From Bacteroides congonensis (GTDB lineage Bacteria; Bacteroidota; Bacteroidia; Bacteroidales; Bacteroidaceae): DNA of 64,000 nucleotides. Under the pieces are notes generated by a model. That model was not told where the DNA came from and made no database searches. It saw only the letters and a program-made list of their open reading frames with translations. Made by a program: the position numbers and the translations under genes. Positions 17,326 through 26,721 of this stretch are shown here, piece after piece. The first letter of the stretch is position 1. Each line of letters begins with the position of its first letter. Location: the NCBI RefSeq assembly GCF_900130125.1, contig NZ_FQXY01000010.1, positions 1,488,001 through 1,552,000 of the forward strand, read 5' to 3'.

Positions 17326-17979
17326 TTATTCCTTTTCTCCGTAGGCAAGGTCGCCGGCGTCGCCCAGTCCCGGAACAATGTAAGAATGTTCATTGATTTC
17401 GGGGTCGATAGCCGCACACCAAATGGTAGTCTTGTCTTCGGGGAATATGTTTTTTATATGGTCGATGGCCTGTTGGCTGGCGATAATGGAAGCTACGTGA
17501 ATCTCGGCGGGATGGCCTTTGGTCAGCATTGCCTGGTAACTAAGTTCCATGCTGCCACCCGTTGCCAGCATAGGGTCGGTGATAATCAGCGTTTTGTCAT
17601 CAATACGTGGAGAAGCGATATATTCAATATGTATATCGAATTTCAGTGTGTCCTTGTATTTGCGATAGGCAGAAACGAATGCGTTTTCCGCTCCGTCGAA
17701 GTAGCTCAGAAAGCCCTGGTGGAAAGGAAGTCCCGCACGCAGAATGGTGCTGATAACTAGTTGGTTGTCCGGTGTGCTGACTGGAGCGGTGCCCAGTGGT
17801 GTCCGGATGTCCTTTACAGAGTACCTAAACTCCTTGCTCATTTCGTAGGCCATGATTTCTCCGATACGCTCTATATTACGGCGGAAACGCAGGCGGTCAT
17901 TCTGAACTTCTACATTTCTGATTTCGGATATGTACTGGTTTAGAATCGAATTTGTTTTGCTAAAATCAATTACTTTCAT
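17326..17979 (-). CDS. upp: Uracil phosphoribosyltransferase
   Basis: This 217-residue salvage enzyme makes UMP from uracil and PRPP. The PRPP loop is IITDPMLATGGSM (about residues 133-145), uracil contacts are expected in the C-terminal YIVPGLGDAGDLAYG block, and VISTILRAGLPFHQGF forms the conserved strand-loop before the hood. It is full length for the family (about 210). The gene stands alone on the minus strand, convergent with araC and divergent from pckA. Confidence 0.96.
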   Translation of the reverse strand: MKVIDFSKTNSILNQYISEIRNVEVQNDRLRFRRNIERIGEIMAYEMSKEFRYSVKDIRTPLGTAPVSTPDNQLVISTILRAGLPFHQGFLSYFDGAENAFVSAYRKYKDTLKFDIHIEYIASPRIDDKTLIITDPMLATGGSMELSYQAMLTKGHPAEIHVASIIASQQAIDHIKNIFPEDKTTIWCAAIDPEINEHSYIVPGLGDAGDLAYGEKE

Positions 17980-18159
17980 ATTATAGTTTAATCATAATTT
18001 AATCTCATTTTCATAGTTCTGATATCATACAGACTTGCAAAGTAAGCGATAATCTTTCAAATTGCAACGTTCAGTTTGCAGATATTGTTAGGAATTTATA
18101 AAAGAGATTCAATTAGGGAAAAATTTCTCTAATCCCTTCTTTCATTCCAAAGAAAGTAT

Positions 18160-18167
18160 TACTTTTG
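18160..18167 (+). promoter_or_regulatory. Probable -7 element of pckA
   Basis: TACTTTTG matches TAnnTTTG; no good -33 box lies 19-21 bases upstream, so the promoter may need an activator. The leader to the ATG at 18260 is about 85 bases and has no obvious hairpin. Confidence 0.55.
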
Positions 18168-18259
18168 TACCCGGATTTACAAGGGGCTCTCCAATGCTCC
18201 CCATGTTAAGGTGAAAAGAGATAATAAAACAAAATACCAATTTAATTAATTCAAAGAAA

Positions 18260-19867
18260 ATGGCAAATTTAGATTTAAGCAAGTACGGTATCACGGGCGT
18301 GACCGAGATTTTGCACAATCCGTCTTATGACGTTTTGTTCGCTGAAGAAACAAAACCAGGTCTGGAAGGCTTTGAAAAAGGTCAAGTAACTGAATTAGGT
18401 GCTGTTAATGTAATGACAGGTATCTATACCGGTCGTTCTCCTAAAGATAAATTCTTCGTTAAGAATGAAGCTTCTGCTGATTCTGTATGGTGGACTTCTG
18501 ACGAATACAAAAACGACAACAAACCTTGTACTGAAGAAGCTTGGGCTGACTTGAAAGCTAAAGCTGTAAAGCAATTGTCAGGCAAACGTCTGTTCGTTGT
18601 TGACACTTTCTGTGGTGCTAACGAAGCTACTCGTATGAAAGTGCGTTTCATCATGGAAGTAGCTTGGCAGGCTCACTTCGTGACTAACATGTTCATCCGT
18701 CCGACTGCTGAAGAACTTGCTAATTACGGAGAACCTGATTTCGTATGTTTCAACGCTTCTAAAGCTAAGGTTGACAACTATCAGGAACTGGGCTTGAACT
18801 CTGAAACCGCTACAGTATTCAACCTGAAAACTAAAGAACAAGTTATCCTGAATACTTGGTACGGTGGTGAAATGAAGAAGGGTATGTTCTCTATCATGAA
18901 CTACATGAACCCGCTTCGTGGTATCGCTTCTATGCACTGCTCCGCTAACACGGATATGGAAGGAACCAGCTCTGCTATCTTCTTCGGTTTGTCAGGTACA
19001 GGTAAGACTACTTTGTCTACCGACCCGAAACGTAAATTGATCGGTGACGACGAACACGGATGGGACAACGAAGGCGTATTCAACTACGAAGGTGGTTGCT
19101 ATGCTAAGGTTATCAATCTGGATAAAGAAAGCGAACCGGATATCTACAATGCTATCAAACGTGACGCTTTGCTTGAAAACGTGACAGTTGACGCTAACGG
19201 CAAGATCGATTTCACAGATAAGAGCGTAACAGAAAACACTCGTGTTTCTTATCCTATCTATCACATCGAAAACATCGTTAAGCCTGTTTCTAAAGGTCCT
19301 CACGCAAAACAAGTTATTTTCTTGTCTGCTGATGCATTCGGTGTATTACCTCCGGTATCCATCCTGAACCCTGAACAAGCTCAGTATTACTTCCTGTCTG
19401 GATTTACAGCTAAATTGGCTGGTACAGAACGTGGTATCACTGAACCGACTCCGACATTCTCTGCTTGCTTTGGCGCTGCTTTCTTGTCACTGCACCCGAC
19501 TAAATATGCAGAAGAACTGGTTAAGAAGATGGAAATGACTGGTGCTAAGGCATACTTGGTTAACACAGGTTGGAATGGTTCCGGCAAGCGTATCTCTATC
19601 AAAGATACTCGTGGTATCATCGACGCTATCCTTGACGGTTCTATCGATAAAGCTCCTACTAAGGTTATTCCTTTCTTCGACTTCGTTGTTCCTACAGAGC
19701 TTCCAGGTGTTGATCCGAAAATCCTTGACCCGCGCGACACTTACGAATGTGCTTGCCAATGGGAAGAAAAAGCAAAAGACTTGGCTGGACGTTTCATCAA
19801 GAACTTCGCTAAGTTTACAGGTAACGAAGCTGGTAAGGCTTTGGTTGCTGCTGGTCCGAAACTCTAA
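18260..19867 (+). CDS. pckA: ATP-dependent phosphoenolpyruvate carboxykinase
   Basis: This 535-residue enzyme interconverts oxaloacetate + ATP and PEP + CO2 + ADP; in Bacteroides it works largely in the carboxylating direction during fermentation to succinate. Visible motifs are GRSPKDKFFV, MHCSANTDMEG, the kinase-1a P-loop FFGLSGTGKTTLSTD (about 238-252), the metal-binding LIGDDEHGWD (kinase-2), and the adenine-site region YLVNTGWNGSGKRISI. Codon choice is strongly biased (GCT, CGT, GGT), as expected of a highly expressed gene. A strong terminator follows. Confidence 0.98.
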   Translation: MANLDLSKYGITGVTEILHNPSYDVLFAEETKPGLEGFEKGQVTELGAVNVMTGIYTGRSPKDKFFVKNEASADSVWWTSDEYKNDNKPCTEEAWADLKAKAVKQLSGKRLFVVDTFCGANEATRMKVRFIMEVAWQAHFVTNMFIRPTAEELANYGEPDFVCFNASKAKVDNYQELGLNSETATVFNLKTKEQVILNTWYGGEMKKGMFSIMNYMNPLRGIASMHCSANTDMEGTSSAIFFGLSGTGKTTLSTDPKRKLIGDDEHGWDNEGVFNYEGGCYAKVINLDKESEPDIYNAIKRDALLENVTVDANGKIDFTDKSVTENTRVSYPIYHIENIVKPVSKGPHAKQVIFLSADAFGVLPPVSILNPEQAQYYFLSGFTAKLAGTERGITEPTPTFSACFGAAFLSLHPTKYAEELVKKMEMTGAKAYLVNTGWNGSGKRISIKDTRGIIDAILDGSIDKAPTKVIPFFDFVVPTELPGVDPKILDPRDTYECACQWEEKAKDLAGRFIKNFAKFTGNEAGKALVAAGPKL

Positions 19868-19889
19868 TTTGTATATTAGATATATTGCA

Positions 19890-19918
19890 GAAGGCGGTTC
19901 GAATTTCGAACCGCCTTC
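19890..19918 (+). terminator. Intrinsic terminator of pckA
   Basis: GAAGGCGGTTCG (19890-19901) and CGAACCGCCTTC (19907-19918) form a GC-rich 12-bp stem around a 5-base loop; a TTG at its 3' edge doubles as the -33 box of the next promoter. Confidence 0.9.
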
Positions 19919-19950
19919 TTGCGTTTAAGTGCTATTTTTTGTTACCTTTG
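19919..19950 (+). promoter_or_regulatory. Promoter of the GH95 gene
   Basis: TTG (19919-19921), a 21-base spacer and TACCTTTG (19943-19950), 33 bases before the first ATG. It sits immediately against the pckA terminator. Confidence 0.75.
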
Positions 19951-19982
19951 TAGAAACATACTAATATTGAAATGACACAACT

Positions 19983-22478
19983 ATGATGAAGAAATTTTAT
20001 TCTATTTTTGTTTGTACTTTTCTTGTTTTTATCCTTGCACATGCAAGCGCCCCTGATTATACAAAAGGACTTGCTATCTGGTTTGATACTCCCAATACAT
20101 TACAGGGATATGCCGTATGGTATGGTGGTAGACCGGATATGTGGAAAGGCGAAAATAAACCGGAAACAGCCGGTGATACAGCCCGTAACCCGGACGCTGC
20201 CTGGGAATCGCAATCATTACCGATTGGTAATGGTAGCTTGGGCGCTAATATAATGGGTTCGGTAGAGGCTGAACGTATTACTTTTAACGAAAAGACGCTT
20301 TGGCGTGGTGGCCCGAATACGGCAAAAGGTGCGGATTATTATTGGAATGTGAATAAACAGTCCGCTCATATATTAGATGAGATACGTAAGGCGTTTACAG
20401 AAGGCGATCAAAAGAAAGCTGAAATGCTGACACGGCAGAATTTTAATAGCGAAGTGTCTTATGAAGCTGACGGAGAAAATCCTTTCCGTTTCGGTAGCTT
20501 TACTACGATGGGAGAATTTTATGTAGAAACCGGATTGAATATCATCGGAATGAGCGACTACAAACGTATCTTGTCTTTGGATTCTGCTATGGCAGTCGTG
20601 CAATTCAAGAAAGATAGGGTGGCTTATCAGCGTAATTATTTTATTTCTTACCCGGCTAATGTGATGGTGGTACGTTTCAGCGCAGACCAGCCGGGAAAAC
20701 AAAACCTGATATTCAGTTATGCTCCGAATCCTGTATCTACAGGAAGTATGGCTGCTGACGGTAGCAGCGGTCTGGTGTATTCCGCCTCTTTGGATAATAA
20801 CGGAATGAAGTATGTGGTACGTATTCAAGCTGAGGCTAAAGGCGGGACATTGACAAATGCGGATGGAAAGTTGACAGTGAAGGGAGCGGATGAAGTTGTG
20901 TTCTACATTACGGCGGATACGGACTATAAACCTAACTTTGATCCGGATTTTAAAGATCCGAAAGCGTATATAGGTGTCAATCCGGAAGAGACGACAAGGC
21001 AATGGATGGAGAATGCCGTTTCGTCAGGATATACAGCTTTGTTTAATCAGCATTATGCTGATTATTCCGCTTTGTTTGACCGAGTGAAATTAAGGTTGAA
21101 TCCTACGGCAAAGATGGTAAACTTACCTACTTCCCAACGTTTGAAGAATTACAGGAAAGGACAACCGGATTATTATCTGGAAGAGCTATATTATCAATTC
21201 GGGCGTTATCTGTTGATTTCAAGTTCCCGTCCGGGAAATATGCCTGCCAATCTGCAAGGTATATGGCATAATAATGTAGACGGCCCGTGGCGTGTAGATT
21301 ACCATAATAATATCAATATTCAGATGAACTATTGGCCTGCTTGTTCTACCAACCTGAATGAGTGCGTGCTTCCCTTGGTGGATTTTATCCGTACATTAGT
21401 GAAGCCGGGTGAGAGGACTGCACAGTCTTATTTTGGTGCGAGCGGGTGGACGGCTTCTATCTCCGGCAATATATTCGGATTTACCACTCCTTTGGAAAGC
21501 CAGGATATGTCCTGGAACTTCAATCCGATGGCGGGGCCTTGGCTGGCTACTCATATCTGGGAGTATTATGACTATACAAGAGACGTGAAATTTCTGAAAG
21601 AAACAGGCTATGACTTGATAAAGAGCAGTGCGGATTTTGCCGTTGATTACTTGTGGCATAAGCCGGACGGTACGTATACGGCAGCACCTTCTACTTCGCC
21701 GGAACATGGCCCTATCGACCAGGGAGCAACTTTTGTGCATGCTGTGGTACGTGAAATTCTGCTGGATGCTATCGAAGCAAGCAAAGTGCTGGGTGTAGAC
21801 AAGAAGGAACGCAAGCAATGGGAACATGTACTTGCCAATCTTGCCCCTTATAAAATAGGACGTTACGGCCAGTTGATGGAATGGTCGGTAGATATTGATG
21901 ATCCGAAGGATGAACATCGTCATGTGAATCATTTGTTCGGGTTGCATCCGGGGCGTACGGTTTCTCCGGTTACCACTCCTGAATTGGCGAAAGCAGCCAA
22001 AGTAGTACTGGTACATCGTGGTGACGGGGCTACCGGTTGGAGTATGGGTTGGAAGTTGAACCAATGGGCACGTTTGCAGGATGGCAACCATGCTTATACC
22101 TTGTTCGGCAATTTACTGAAGAACGGGACGATGGATAATCTTTGGGATACCCATCCGCCTTTCCAGATTGACGGAAATTTTGGCGGGACAGCGGGAGTTA
22201 CCGAGATGTTGCTCCAAAGTCATATGGGGTTTATACAGTTGTTGCCTGCTTTGCCCGATGCATGGAAGAATGGTTCTGTCAGCGGTGTCTGTGCAAAAGG
22301 AAATTTTGAGATAGATATGGTATGGGAGAATAATCAGTTGAAAGAAGCTACGGTGCATTCCGGTGCAGGAGGAAACTGTGTAATAAAATATGCGGATAAG
22401 TCTCTGACTTTCAAAACTGTAAAAGGACGGAATTATCAGATTAAATATGATGCGGAGAAAGGCCTGATTAAGAACTAA
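19983..22478 (+). CDS. Glycoside hydrolase family 95, alpha-L-fucosidase-like
   Basis: This 831-residue secreted or periplasmic enzyme has a signal peptide (MMKKFYSIFVCTFLVFILAHA); the next Met (19986) is an equally good start. The N-terminal beta-domain carries LPIGNGSLGANIMGSVEAER and FNEKTLWRGGPNT, hallmarks of GH95. The (alpha/alpha)6 domain holds YHNNINIQMNYWPACSTNLNE (the paired Asn residues that activate water), STSPEHGP (Glu) and HPPFQIDGNFGGTAGVTEML (general-base Asp region). GH95 enzymes invert and mostly release alpha-1,2-L-fucose from host or milk glycans; some are galactosidases. It stands alone here, not in a SusCD locus. Confidence 0.93.
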   Translation: MMKKFYSIFVCTFLVFILAHASAPDYTKGLAIWFDTPNTLQGYAVWYGGRPDMWKGENKPETAGDTARNPDAAWESQSLPIGNGSLGANIMGSVEAERITFNEKTLWRGGPNTAKGADYYWNVNKQSAHILDEIRKAFTEGDQKKAEMLTRQNFNSEVSYEADGENPFRFGSFTTMGEFYVETGLNIIGMSDYKRILSLDSAMAVVQFKKDRVAYQRNYFISYPANVMVVRFSADQPGKQNLIFSYAPNPVSTGSMAADGSSGLVYSASLDNNGMKYVVRIQAEAKGGTLTNADGKLTVKGADEVVFYITADTDYKPNFDPDFKDPKAYIGVNPEETTRQWMENAVSSGYTALFNQHYADYSALFDRVKLRLNPTAKMVNLPTSQRLKNYRKGQPDYYLEELYYQFGRYLLISSSRPGNMPANLQGIWHNNVDGPWRVDYHNNINIQMNYWPACSTNLNECVLPLVDFIRTLVKPGERTAQSYFGASGWTASISGNIFGFTTPLESQDMSWNFNPMAGPWLATHIWEYYDYTRDVKFLKETGYDLIKSSADFAVDYLWHKPDGTYTAAPSTSPEHGPIDQGATFVHAVVREILLDAIEASKVLGVDKKERKQWEHVLANLAPYKIGRYGQLMEWSVDIDDPKDEHRHVNHLFGLHPGRTVSPVTTPELAKAAKVVLVHRGDGATGWSMGWKLNQWARLQDGNHAYTLFGNLLKNGTMDNLWDTHPPFQIDGNFGGTAGVTEMLLQSHMGFIQLLPALPDAWKNGSVSGVCAKGNFEIDMVWENNQLKEATVHSGAGGNCVIKYADKSLTFKTVKGRNYQIKYDAEKGLIKN

Positions 22479-22506
22479 ACTAAGAAGCGGGAAAAAGGAA
22501 GAAAGA

Positions 22507-23064
22507 ATGGTATTGGAGTATTTAAAACTGTTTGCGACATTTGCAAAGATAGGAATGTTTACGATTGGTGGAGGTTATGCCATGATTCCGTTGATTGAGC
22601 GGGAGATCGTGGCGAAACAATGGATGAGTAAAGAGGAATTTATGGAGATGTTTGCTCTGACACAATCACTTCCGGGTGTGTTTGCGGTGAATATTTCTAT
22701 TTTTGTGGGTTATAAACTATACAAGGTTGGCGGAAGCCTGGTGTGTGCATTGGCTACCATTCTTCCTTCCTTTGTTATTATGATGTTGATAGCGATGTTT
22801 TTTGCCCGGTTTCAGGACAATGAAATAATGATTCGTATCTTTAATGGAATACGTCCTGCGGTGGTGGCATTGATCCTGTATCCCTGTATTTCGGCTGCGA
22901 GGGCTCTGAAACTGAAATATTTTCAGTTGATTGCTCCTGCCATAGCTACCGTTCTGATTTGGCAGTTTGGTTTGTCGCCTGTTTATATCGTATTGGCGGG
23001 GATTATAGGAGGATTAGTATATACATTGTGGTTGAAAGAAAAAATAGTAAGTAAACAGGTATGA
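22507..23064 (+). CDS. Chromate transporter, N-terminal-type half (ChrA subunit)
   Basis: This 185-residue membrane protein has about six hydrophobic segments and the CHR signature near the start: FAKIGMFTIGGGYAMIPLIERE, then FALTQSLPGVFAVNISIFVGYKL. It is a short-chain CHR protein that works with the homologous second half encoded in the overlapping gene at 23061. The known role of the family is anion export (chromate, possibly sulfate); the natural substrate in Bacteroides is unclear. It starts 28 bases after the GH95 gene and may be read from the same promoter. Confidence 0.92.
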   Translation: MVLEYLKLFATFAKIGMFTIGGGYAMIPLIEREIVAKQWMSKEEFMEMFALTQSLPGVFAVNISIFVGYKLYKVGGSLVCALATILPSFVIMMLIAMFFARFQDNEIMIRIFNGIRPAVVALILYPCISAARALKLKYFQLIAPAIATVLIWQFGLSPVYIVLAGIIGGLVYTLWLKEKIVSKQV

Positions 23065-23585
23065 TATATTGGCAGCTACTTTGGGTGTATCTTAAAATAG
23101 GTACGTTTGGTTTTGGTGGCGGATATGCGATGCTTTCCCTTATCCAGCATGAGATAGTAGACCTGCATCATTGGCTGACTCCCCAACAGTTTACGGATGT
23201 AGTGGCCATTTCGCAGATGACTCCGGGGCCGATTGGCATAAATAGTGCCACTTATGTCGGCTATGCGGTGACACAAAGTGTCTGGGGAGCTGTGATAGCT
23301 ACTGTGGCGGTTTGTTTGCCCTCTTTTATTCTGGTGTTGCTCATTTCCTATTTCTTTGCCAAGTGTAAGGACAACAAATATATCAAAGCTGCCATGTCCG
23401 GTCTGCTTCCCATGTCGGTTGCGCTGATTGCTTCGGCTGCATTGCTTATGATGAACAGGGAGAATTTTATCGACTATAAAAGCATAGCTATTTTTGCGGT
23501 CGCTTTCTTAGTGACGTGGAAGTGGAAGCTTCATCCCATTCTGTTGATTTGTCTGGCAGGTGTAATCGGACTTGTGTTGTATTAA
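23061..23585 (+). CDS. Chromate transporter, second half (ChrA subunit)
   Basis: This 174-residue short-chain CHR protein with LKIGTFGFGGGYAMLSLIQHE and ISQMTPGPIGINSATYVGYA is paralogous to the preceding gene. The start overlaps the previous stop by four bases (ATGA), the classic arrangement for paired subunits. Together the two halves equal one long-chain ChrA. A bidirectional terminator follows. Confidence 0.93.
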   Translation: MIYWQLLWVYLKIGTFGFGGGYAMLSLIQHEIVDLHHWLTPQQFTDVVAISQMTPGPIGINSATYVGYAVTQSVWGAVIATVAVCLPSFILVLLISYFFAKCKDNKYIKAAMSGLLPMSVALIASAALLMMNRENFIDYKSIAIFAVAFLVTWKWKLHPILLICLAGVIGLVLY

Positions 23586-23632
23586 GAAGTTCGGCATGGC
23601 ATACACTTGGTTGTATAGCTTTCCTTAAATAA

Positions 23633-23666
23633 GAAACGGGGAGCAGATAATTTTGTTCCCCGTTTC
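23633..23666. terminator. Terminator between chromate transporter and typA
   Basis: GAAACGGGGA (23633-23642) and TCCCCGTTTC (23657-23666) form a perfect 10-bp stem between two convergent genes. Confidence 0.8.
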
Positions 23667-23689
23667 AAATATATAGAATCTAAGTTGGA

Positions 23690-25489
23690 TTAATTTTTAT
23701 TCGCACGTTTACGTTCAATTTCGTCCAAAATCACTTTGCGCATGCGCATCGCTTTCGGAGTGACTTCCACATATTCGTCTTCCTTGATATACTCCAGTGC
23801 TTCTTCGAGTGAGAACTGGATAGGCGGAATCAGACGAACTTTATCATCCGAACCGGAAGCACGCATATTGGTCAGTTTCTTTGATTTAGTAACGTTGATT
23901 ACCAGGTCATTGTCGTGAGAGTGCTCACCTACTACCTGTCCTGCATAAACTTCGTCCTGCGGGAAAATAAAGAACTTACCACGATCTTGAAGTTTGTCGA
24001 TAGCATATGCAAAAGCAGTTCCGCTTTCCATAGCAATCATGGAGCCGTTTGTGCGGCGTTCGATTTCTCCCTTGTGCGGCTGGTATTCTTTGAAACGGTG
24101 TGCCATGATAGCTTCACCGGCAGAGGCAGTCAGTACATTCGTACGCAATCCGATGATACCGCGTGAAGGCATGTTAAATTCAAGATTGATACGCTCGCCT
24201 GTATTTTCCATCTTTACCATTTCACCTTTGCGGCGGGTGACCATATCGATAATCTTGCTTGAATATTCTTCCGGCACGTTGATTGTCAATTCTTCAATCG
24301 GCTCGCATTTCACACCGTCTATTTCTTTGAAGATAACCTGCGGCTGACCTACCTGCAATTCGTATCCTTCGCGACGCATCGTCTCGATCAATACGGAAAG
24401 ATGAAGTACGCCACGGCCGGAAACAATCCATTTGCCGTCTTCTTCACTCTTTCTTACGCGGAGGGCGAGGTTCTTGTCGAGTTCCTTCATCAGGCGGTCG
24501 TGAATGTGGCGTGAAGTCACGAACTTACCGTCTTTGCCGAAGAAAGGAGAGTCGTTGATAGCAAACAACATACTCATGGTCGGCTCGTCGATAGAAATCG
24601 GTGCCAATGCTTCCGGGTTTTCAAAGTCGCAAACCGTATCTCCGATTTCGAATCCGTCGATACCTACCAATGCGCAAATATCACCGGAAGAGACCTCTGT
24701 TGTTTTGACGCGGCCCAAACCCTCGAAAACATGAAGTTCTTTGATTTTGCTCTTGAACATATCACCGTTACGTTTCACAAGCGTTATGTTCATGCCTTCT
24801 TTCAATGTGCCGCGATGTACGCGTCCTACGGCGATACGACCCGTATAAGAAGAATAGTCCAGAGAGGTAATCAACATCTGCGGAGTCCCTTCCAGTTGTT
24901 GCGGAGCGGGAATATTCTCGACAATACAATCCAGCAGCGGAGTGATGGTGTCGGTCGGATGTTGCCAGTCTGTGCTCATCCAGTTGTTTTTGGCAGAACC
25001 GTAGATAACGGGGAAGTCCAGCTGGTCTTCCGTTGCGTTAAGGCTGAACATCAGGTCGAAAACCATTTCGTATACTTCTTCCGGACGGCAGTTGGGTTTA
25101 TCTACCTTATTTACTACCACGATTGGTTTCAGGCCGATTTCCAGTGCTTTCTGCAGGACGAAACGGGTCTGTGGCATCGGGCCTTCGAAGGCGTCTACCA
25201 ACAGGATACAACCGTCGGCCATATTCAACACACGTTCTACTTCGCCACCGAAGTCACTGTGTCCCGGAGTATCAATAATATTAATTTTGGTGCCGTTGTA
25301 GTTGATGGAAACGTTTTTGGAAAGAATCGTTATGCCACGTTCGCGTTCCAAATCGTTGTTATCCAGGATAAGTTCACCACTATTTTGGTTGTTGCGGAAC
25401 AGATTTCCCGCCAATAGCATCTTGTCAACCAGCGTTGTTTTCCCATGGTCGACATGGGCAATGATTGCAATGTTTCTAATATTTTGCAT
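23690..25489 (-). CDS. typA: Translational GTPase TypA/BipA
   Basis: This 599-residue ribosome-associated GTPase has its start set at the ATG at 25489 (MQNIRNIAIIAHVDHGKTTL). A longer frame would begin inside the -7 box and is not credible. GTPase motifs are G1 AHVDHGKTT, G2/G3 region GITILSKN and DTPGHSDFGGEV, and G4 NKVDKPNC. They are followed by the EF-Tu-like domain 2, the TypA-specific domain (RGVLHLSVLIETMRREGYE), EF-G domain V-like MPSRGIIGLRTN, and the C-terminal domain. It is known to act in 50S assembly and stress or low-temperature growth. It is divergent from rpsO. Confidence 0.97.
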   Translation of the reverse strand: MQNIRNIAIIAHVDHGKTTLVDKMLLAGNLFRNNQNSGELILDNNDLERERGITILSKNVSINYNGTKINIIDTPGHSDFGGEVERVLNMADGCILLVDAFEGPMPQTRFVLQKALEIGLKPIVVVNKVDKPNCRPEEVYEMVFDLMFSLNATEDQLDFPVIYGSAKNNWMSTDWQHPTDTITPLLDCIVENIPAPQQLEGTPQMLITSLDYSSYTGRIAVGRVHRGTLKEGMNITLVKRNGDMFKSKIKELHVFEGLGRVKTTEVSSGDICALVGIDGFEIGDTVCDFENPEALAPISIDEPTMSMLFAINDSPFFGKDGKFVTSRHIHDRLMKELDKNLALRVRKSEEDGKWIVSGRGVLHLSVLIETMRREGYELQVGQPQVIFKEIDGVKCEPIEELTINVPEEYSSKIIDMVTRRKGEMVKMENTGERINLEFNMPSRGIIGLRTNVLTASAGEAIMAHRFKEYQPHKGEIERRTNGSMIAMESGTAFAYAIDKLQDRGKFFIFPQDEVYAGQVVGEHSHDNDLVINVTKSKKLTNMRASGSDDKVRLIPPIQFSLEEALEYIKEDEYVEVTPKAMRMRKVILDEIERKRANKN

Positions 25490-25510
25490 ATAATACCTAT
25501 TATTTGGCTG

Positions 25511-25518
25511 CAAAGGTA
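25511..25518 (-). promoter_or_regulatory. -7 element of typA
   Basis: TACCTTTG on the minus strand, 21 bases upstream of the ATG at 25489; it overlaps the alternative upstream start and so decides the start choice. Confidence 0.65.
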
Positions 25519-25571
25519 CGAAATAAGGATTAGAAATATATGCAATGCCAGCAATTTTTTCTTGTAAATCA

Positions 25572-25602
25572 TTGTGGGATATAAAGATAATCCCTATCTT
25601 TG
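25572..25602 (+). promoter_or_regulatory. Promoter of rpsO
   Basis: TTG (25572-25574), a 20-base spacer and TATCTTTG (25595-25602), 43 bases before the start codon. Confidence 0.82.
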
Positions 25603-25645
25603 CACGCTCAAAAGAATAATTTACTATATTAAAATTCTAAGAATT

Positions 25646-25915
25646 ATGTATTTAGACGCTGCTAAAAAGCAAGAAATCTTCGGAAAGTACGGAAAGTCTA
25701 ACACTGATACTGGCTCATCAGAGGCGCAGATAGCTTTGTTTTCCTACCGTATTTCTCACCTGACTGAGCATATGAAGCTCAACAGAAAAGATTATAGTAC
25801 AGAGAGAGCTTTAACGATGTTGGTAGGTAAGCGTCGTCGCTTACTCGACTATTTGAAGGCAAAAGATATCACAAGATATCGCGCCATCATTAAAGAGCTC
25901 GGTTTGCGTAAGTAA
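25646..25915 (+). CDS. rpsO: Ribosomal protein uS15
   Basis: This 89-residue 30S protein binds 16S rRNA in the central domain. The start is the ATG at 25646 (MYLDAAKKQEIFGKYG), giving the family's normal length. Diagnostic segments are NTDTGSSEAQIALFSYRISHLTEHMKLNRKDYSTERAL and GKRRRLLDYLKAKD.. the Lys/Arg-rich helix. It is monocistronic with its own promoter and terminator. Confidence 0.98.
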   Translation: MYLDAAKKQEIFGKYGKSNTDTGSSEAQIALFSYRISHLTEHMKLNRKDYSTERALTMLVGKRRRLLDYLKAKDITRYRAIIKELGLRK

Positions 25916-25936
25916 TCTACTTGCCGCGAAAAGTTT

Positions 25937-25967
25937 AAAAGCCGTTTCCCGTTATGGGGAACGGCTT
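25937..25967 (+). terminator. Intrinsic terminator of rpsO
   Basis: AAAAGCCGTT and AACGGCTTTT arms with a CCC/GGG extension (25937-25967), followed by T-rich sequence. Confidence 0.9.
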
Positions 25968-26016
25968 TTTTGTTTCTTCTTTTTCTGTCGAATGGTCATA
26001 TTTTCTTTGATTATAA

Positions 26017-26047
26017 TTGTGCTCATCTAAAGATTTTGTTATTTTTG
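26017..26047 (+). promoter_or_regulatory. Promoter of the cupin-regulator/acyl-CoA ligase operon
   Basis: TTG (26017-26019), a 20-base spacer and TATTTTTG (26040-26047), 50 bases before the ATG at 26098. Confidence 0.8.
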
Positions 26048-26097
26048 CAACCTAATTATTATAATTTATCACCTTTGATAACTAAAATACTTACAAT

Positions 26098-26673
26098 ATG
26101 GATACCAGTAAAATTGTCGGCGAAAAGATTAAAGCCCTTCGGGAAGATAAATCAATTACCATAGAAGAGTTGGCACAACGTTCCGGTTTGGCCATCGAAC
26201 AGATCGAGCGTATCGAAAACAATATCGATATTCCTTCTCTTGCGCCGCTTATTAAGATTGCCCGCGTATTGGGAGTTCGTTTGGGTACTTTCCTTGACGA
26301 TCAGGATGAAGTAGGCCCGGTGGTATGTCGTAAGAAAGAAGCCAAAGATGCGATCAGCTTCTCCAATAATGCGATTCATTCCCGCAAACATATGGAGTAT
26401 CATTCCCTGTCCAAGTCGAAGGCAGACCGTCACATGGAACCGTTTATCATCGACGTGATGCCGACGGAAGATACCGACTTCGTACTTTCTTCACATGAAG
26501 GCGAAGAATTTATTATGGTCATGGAAGGTATCATGGAAATCAGTTATGGCAAAAATACCTATCTGCTTGAAGAAGGCGACAGCATCTATTATGACTCCAT
26601 TGTTCCTCATCACGTGCATGCTTATGAGGGACAAGCCGCCAAAATCCTCGCGGTAGTTTATACGCCGATTTAA
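26098..26673 (+). CDS. XRE-family regulator with C-terminal cupin domain
   Basis: This 191-residue regulator has an N-terminal HTH_3 (residues 8-62: KIKALREDKSITIEELAQRS, IEQIERIENNIDIPSLAPLI) and a C-terminal cupin_2 domain (about 115-188: SSHEGEEFIMVMEGIMEISY, LLEEGDSIYYDSIVPHHVHA). Such proteins sense a small ligand through the cupin. It lies 48 bases upstream of the acyl-CoA ligase gene and shares its promoter, so it most likely regulates, or responds to the product of, that enzyme. Confidence 0.92.
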   Translation: MDTSKIVGEKIKALREDKSITIEELAQRSGLAIEQIERIENNIDIPSLAPLIKIARVLGVRLGTFLDDQDEVGPVVCRKKEAKDAISFSNNAIHSRKHMEYHSLSKSKADRHMEPFIIDVMPTEDTDFVLSSHEGEEFIMVMEGIMEISYGKNTYLLEEGDSIYYDSIVPHHVHAYEGQAAKILAVVYTPI

Positions 26674-26721
26674 CGAGTCGGCGGTTATTCATTAATCACT
26701 AACCAATTAATCACTAGCTAC

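Noticed and set aside
24731..25417. 228-codon plus-strand frame opposite typA
   Set aside because: Mirror frame of a highly conserved GTPase gene; no independent support.
25489..25513. Upstream start of typA adding eight residues
   Set aside because: The extra codons begin with TTG inside the -7 promoter box, so they would not be transcribed.
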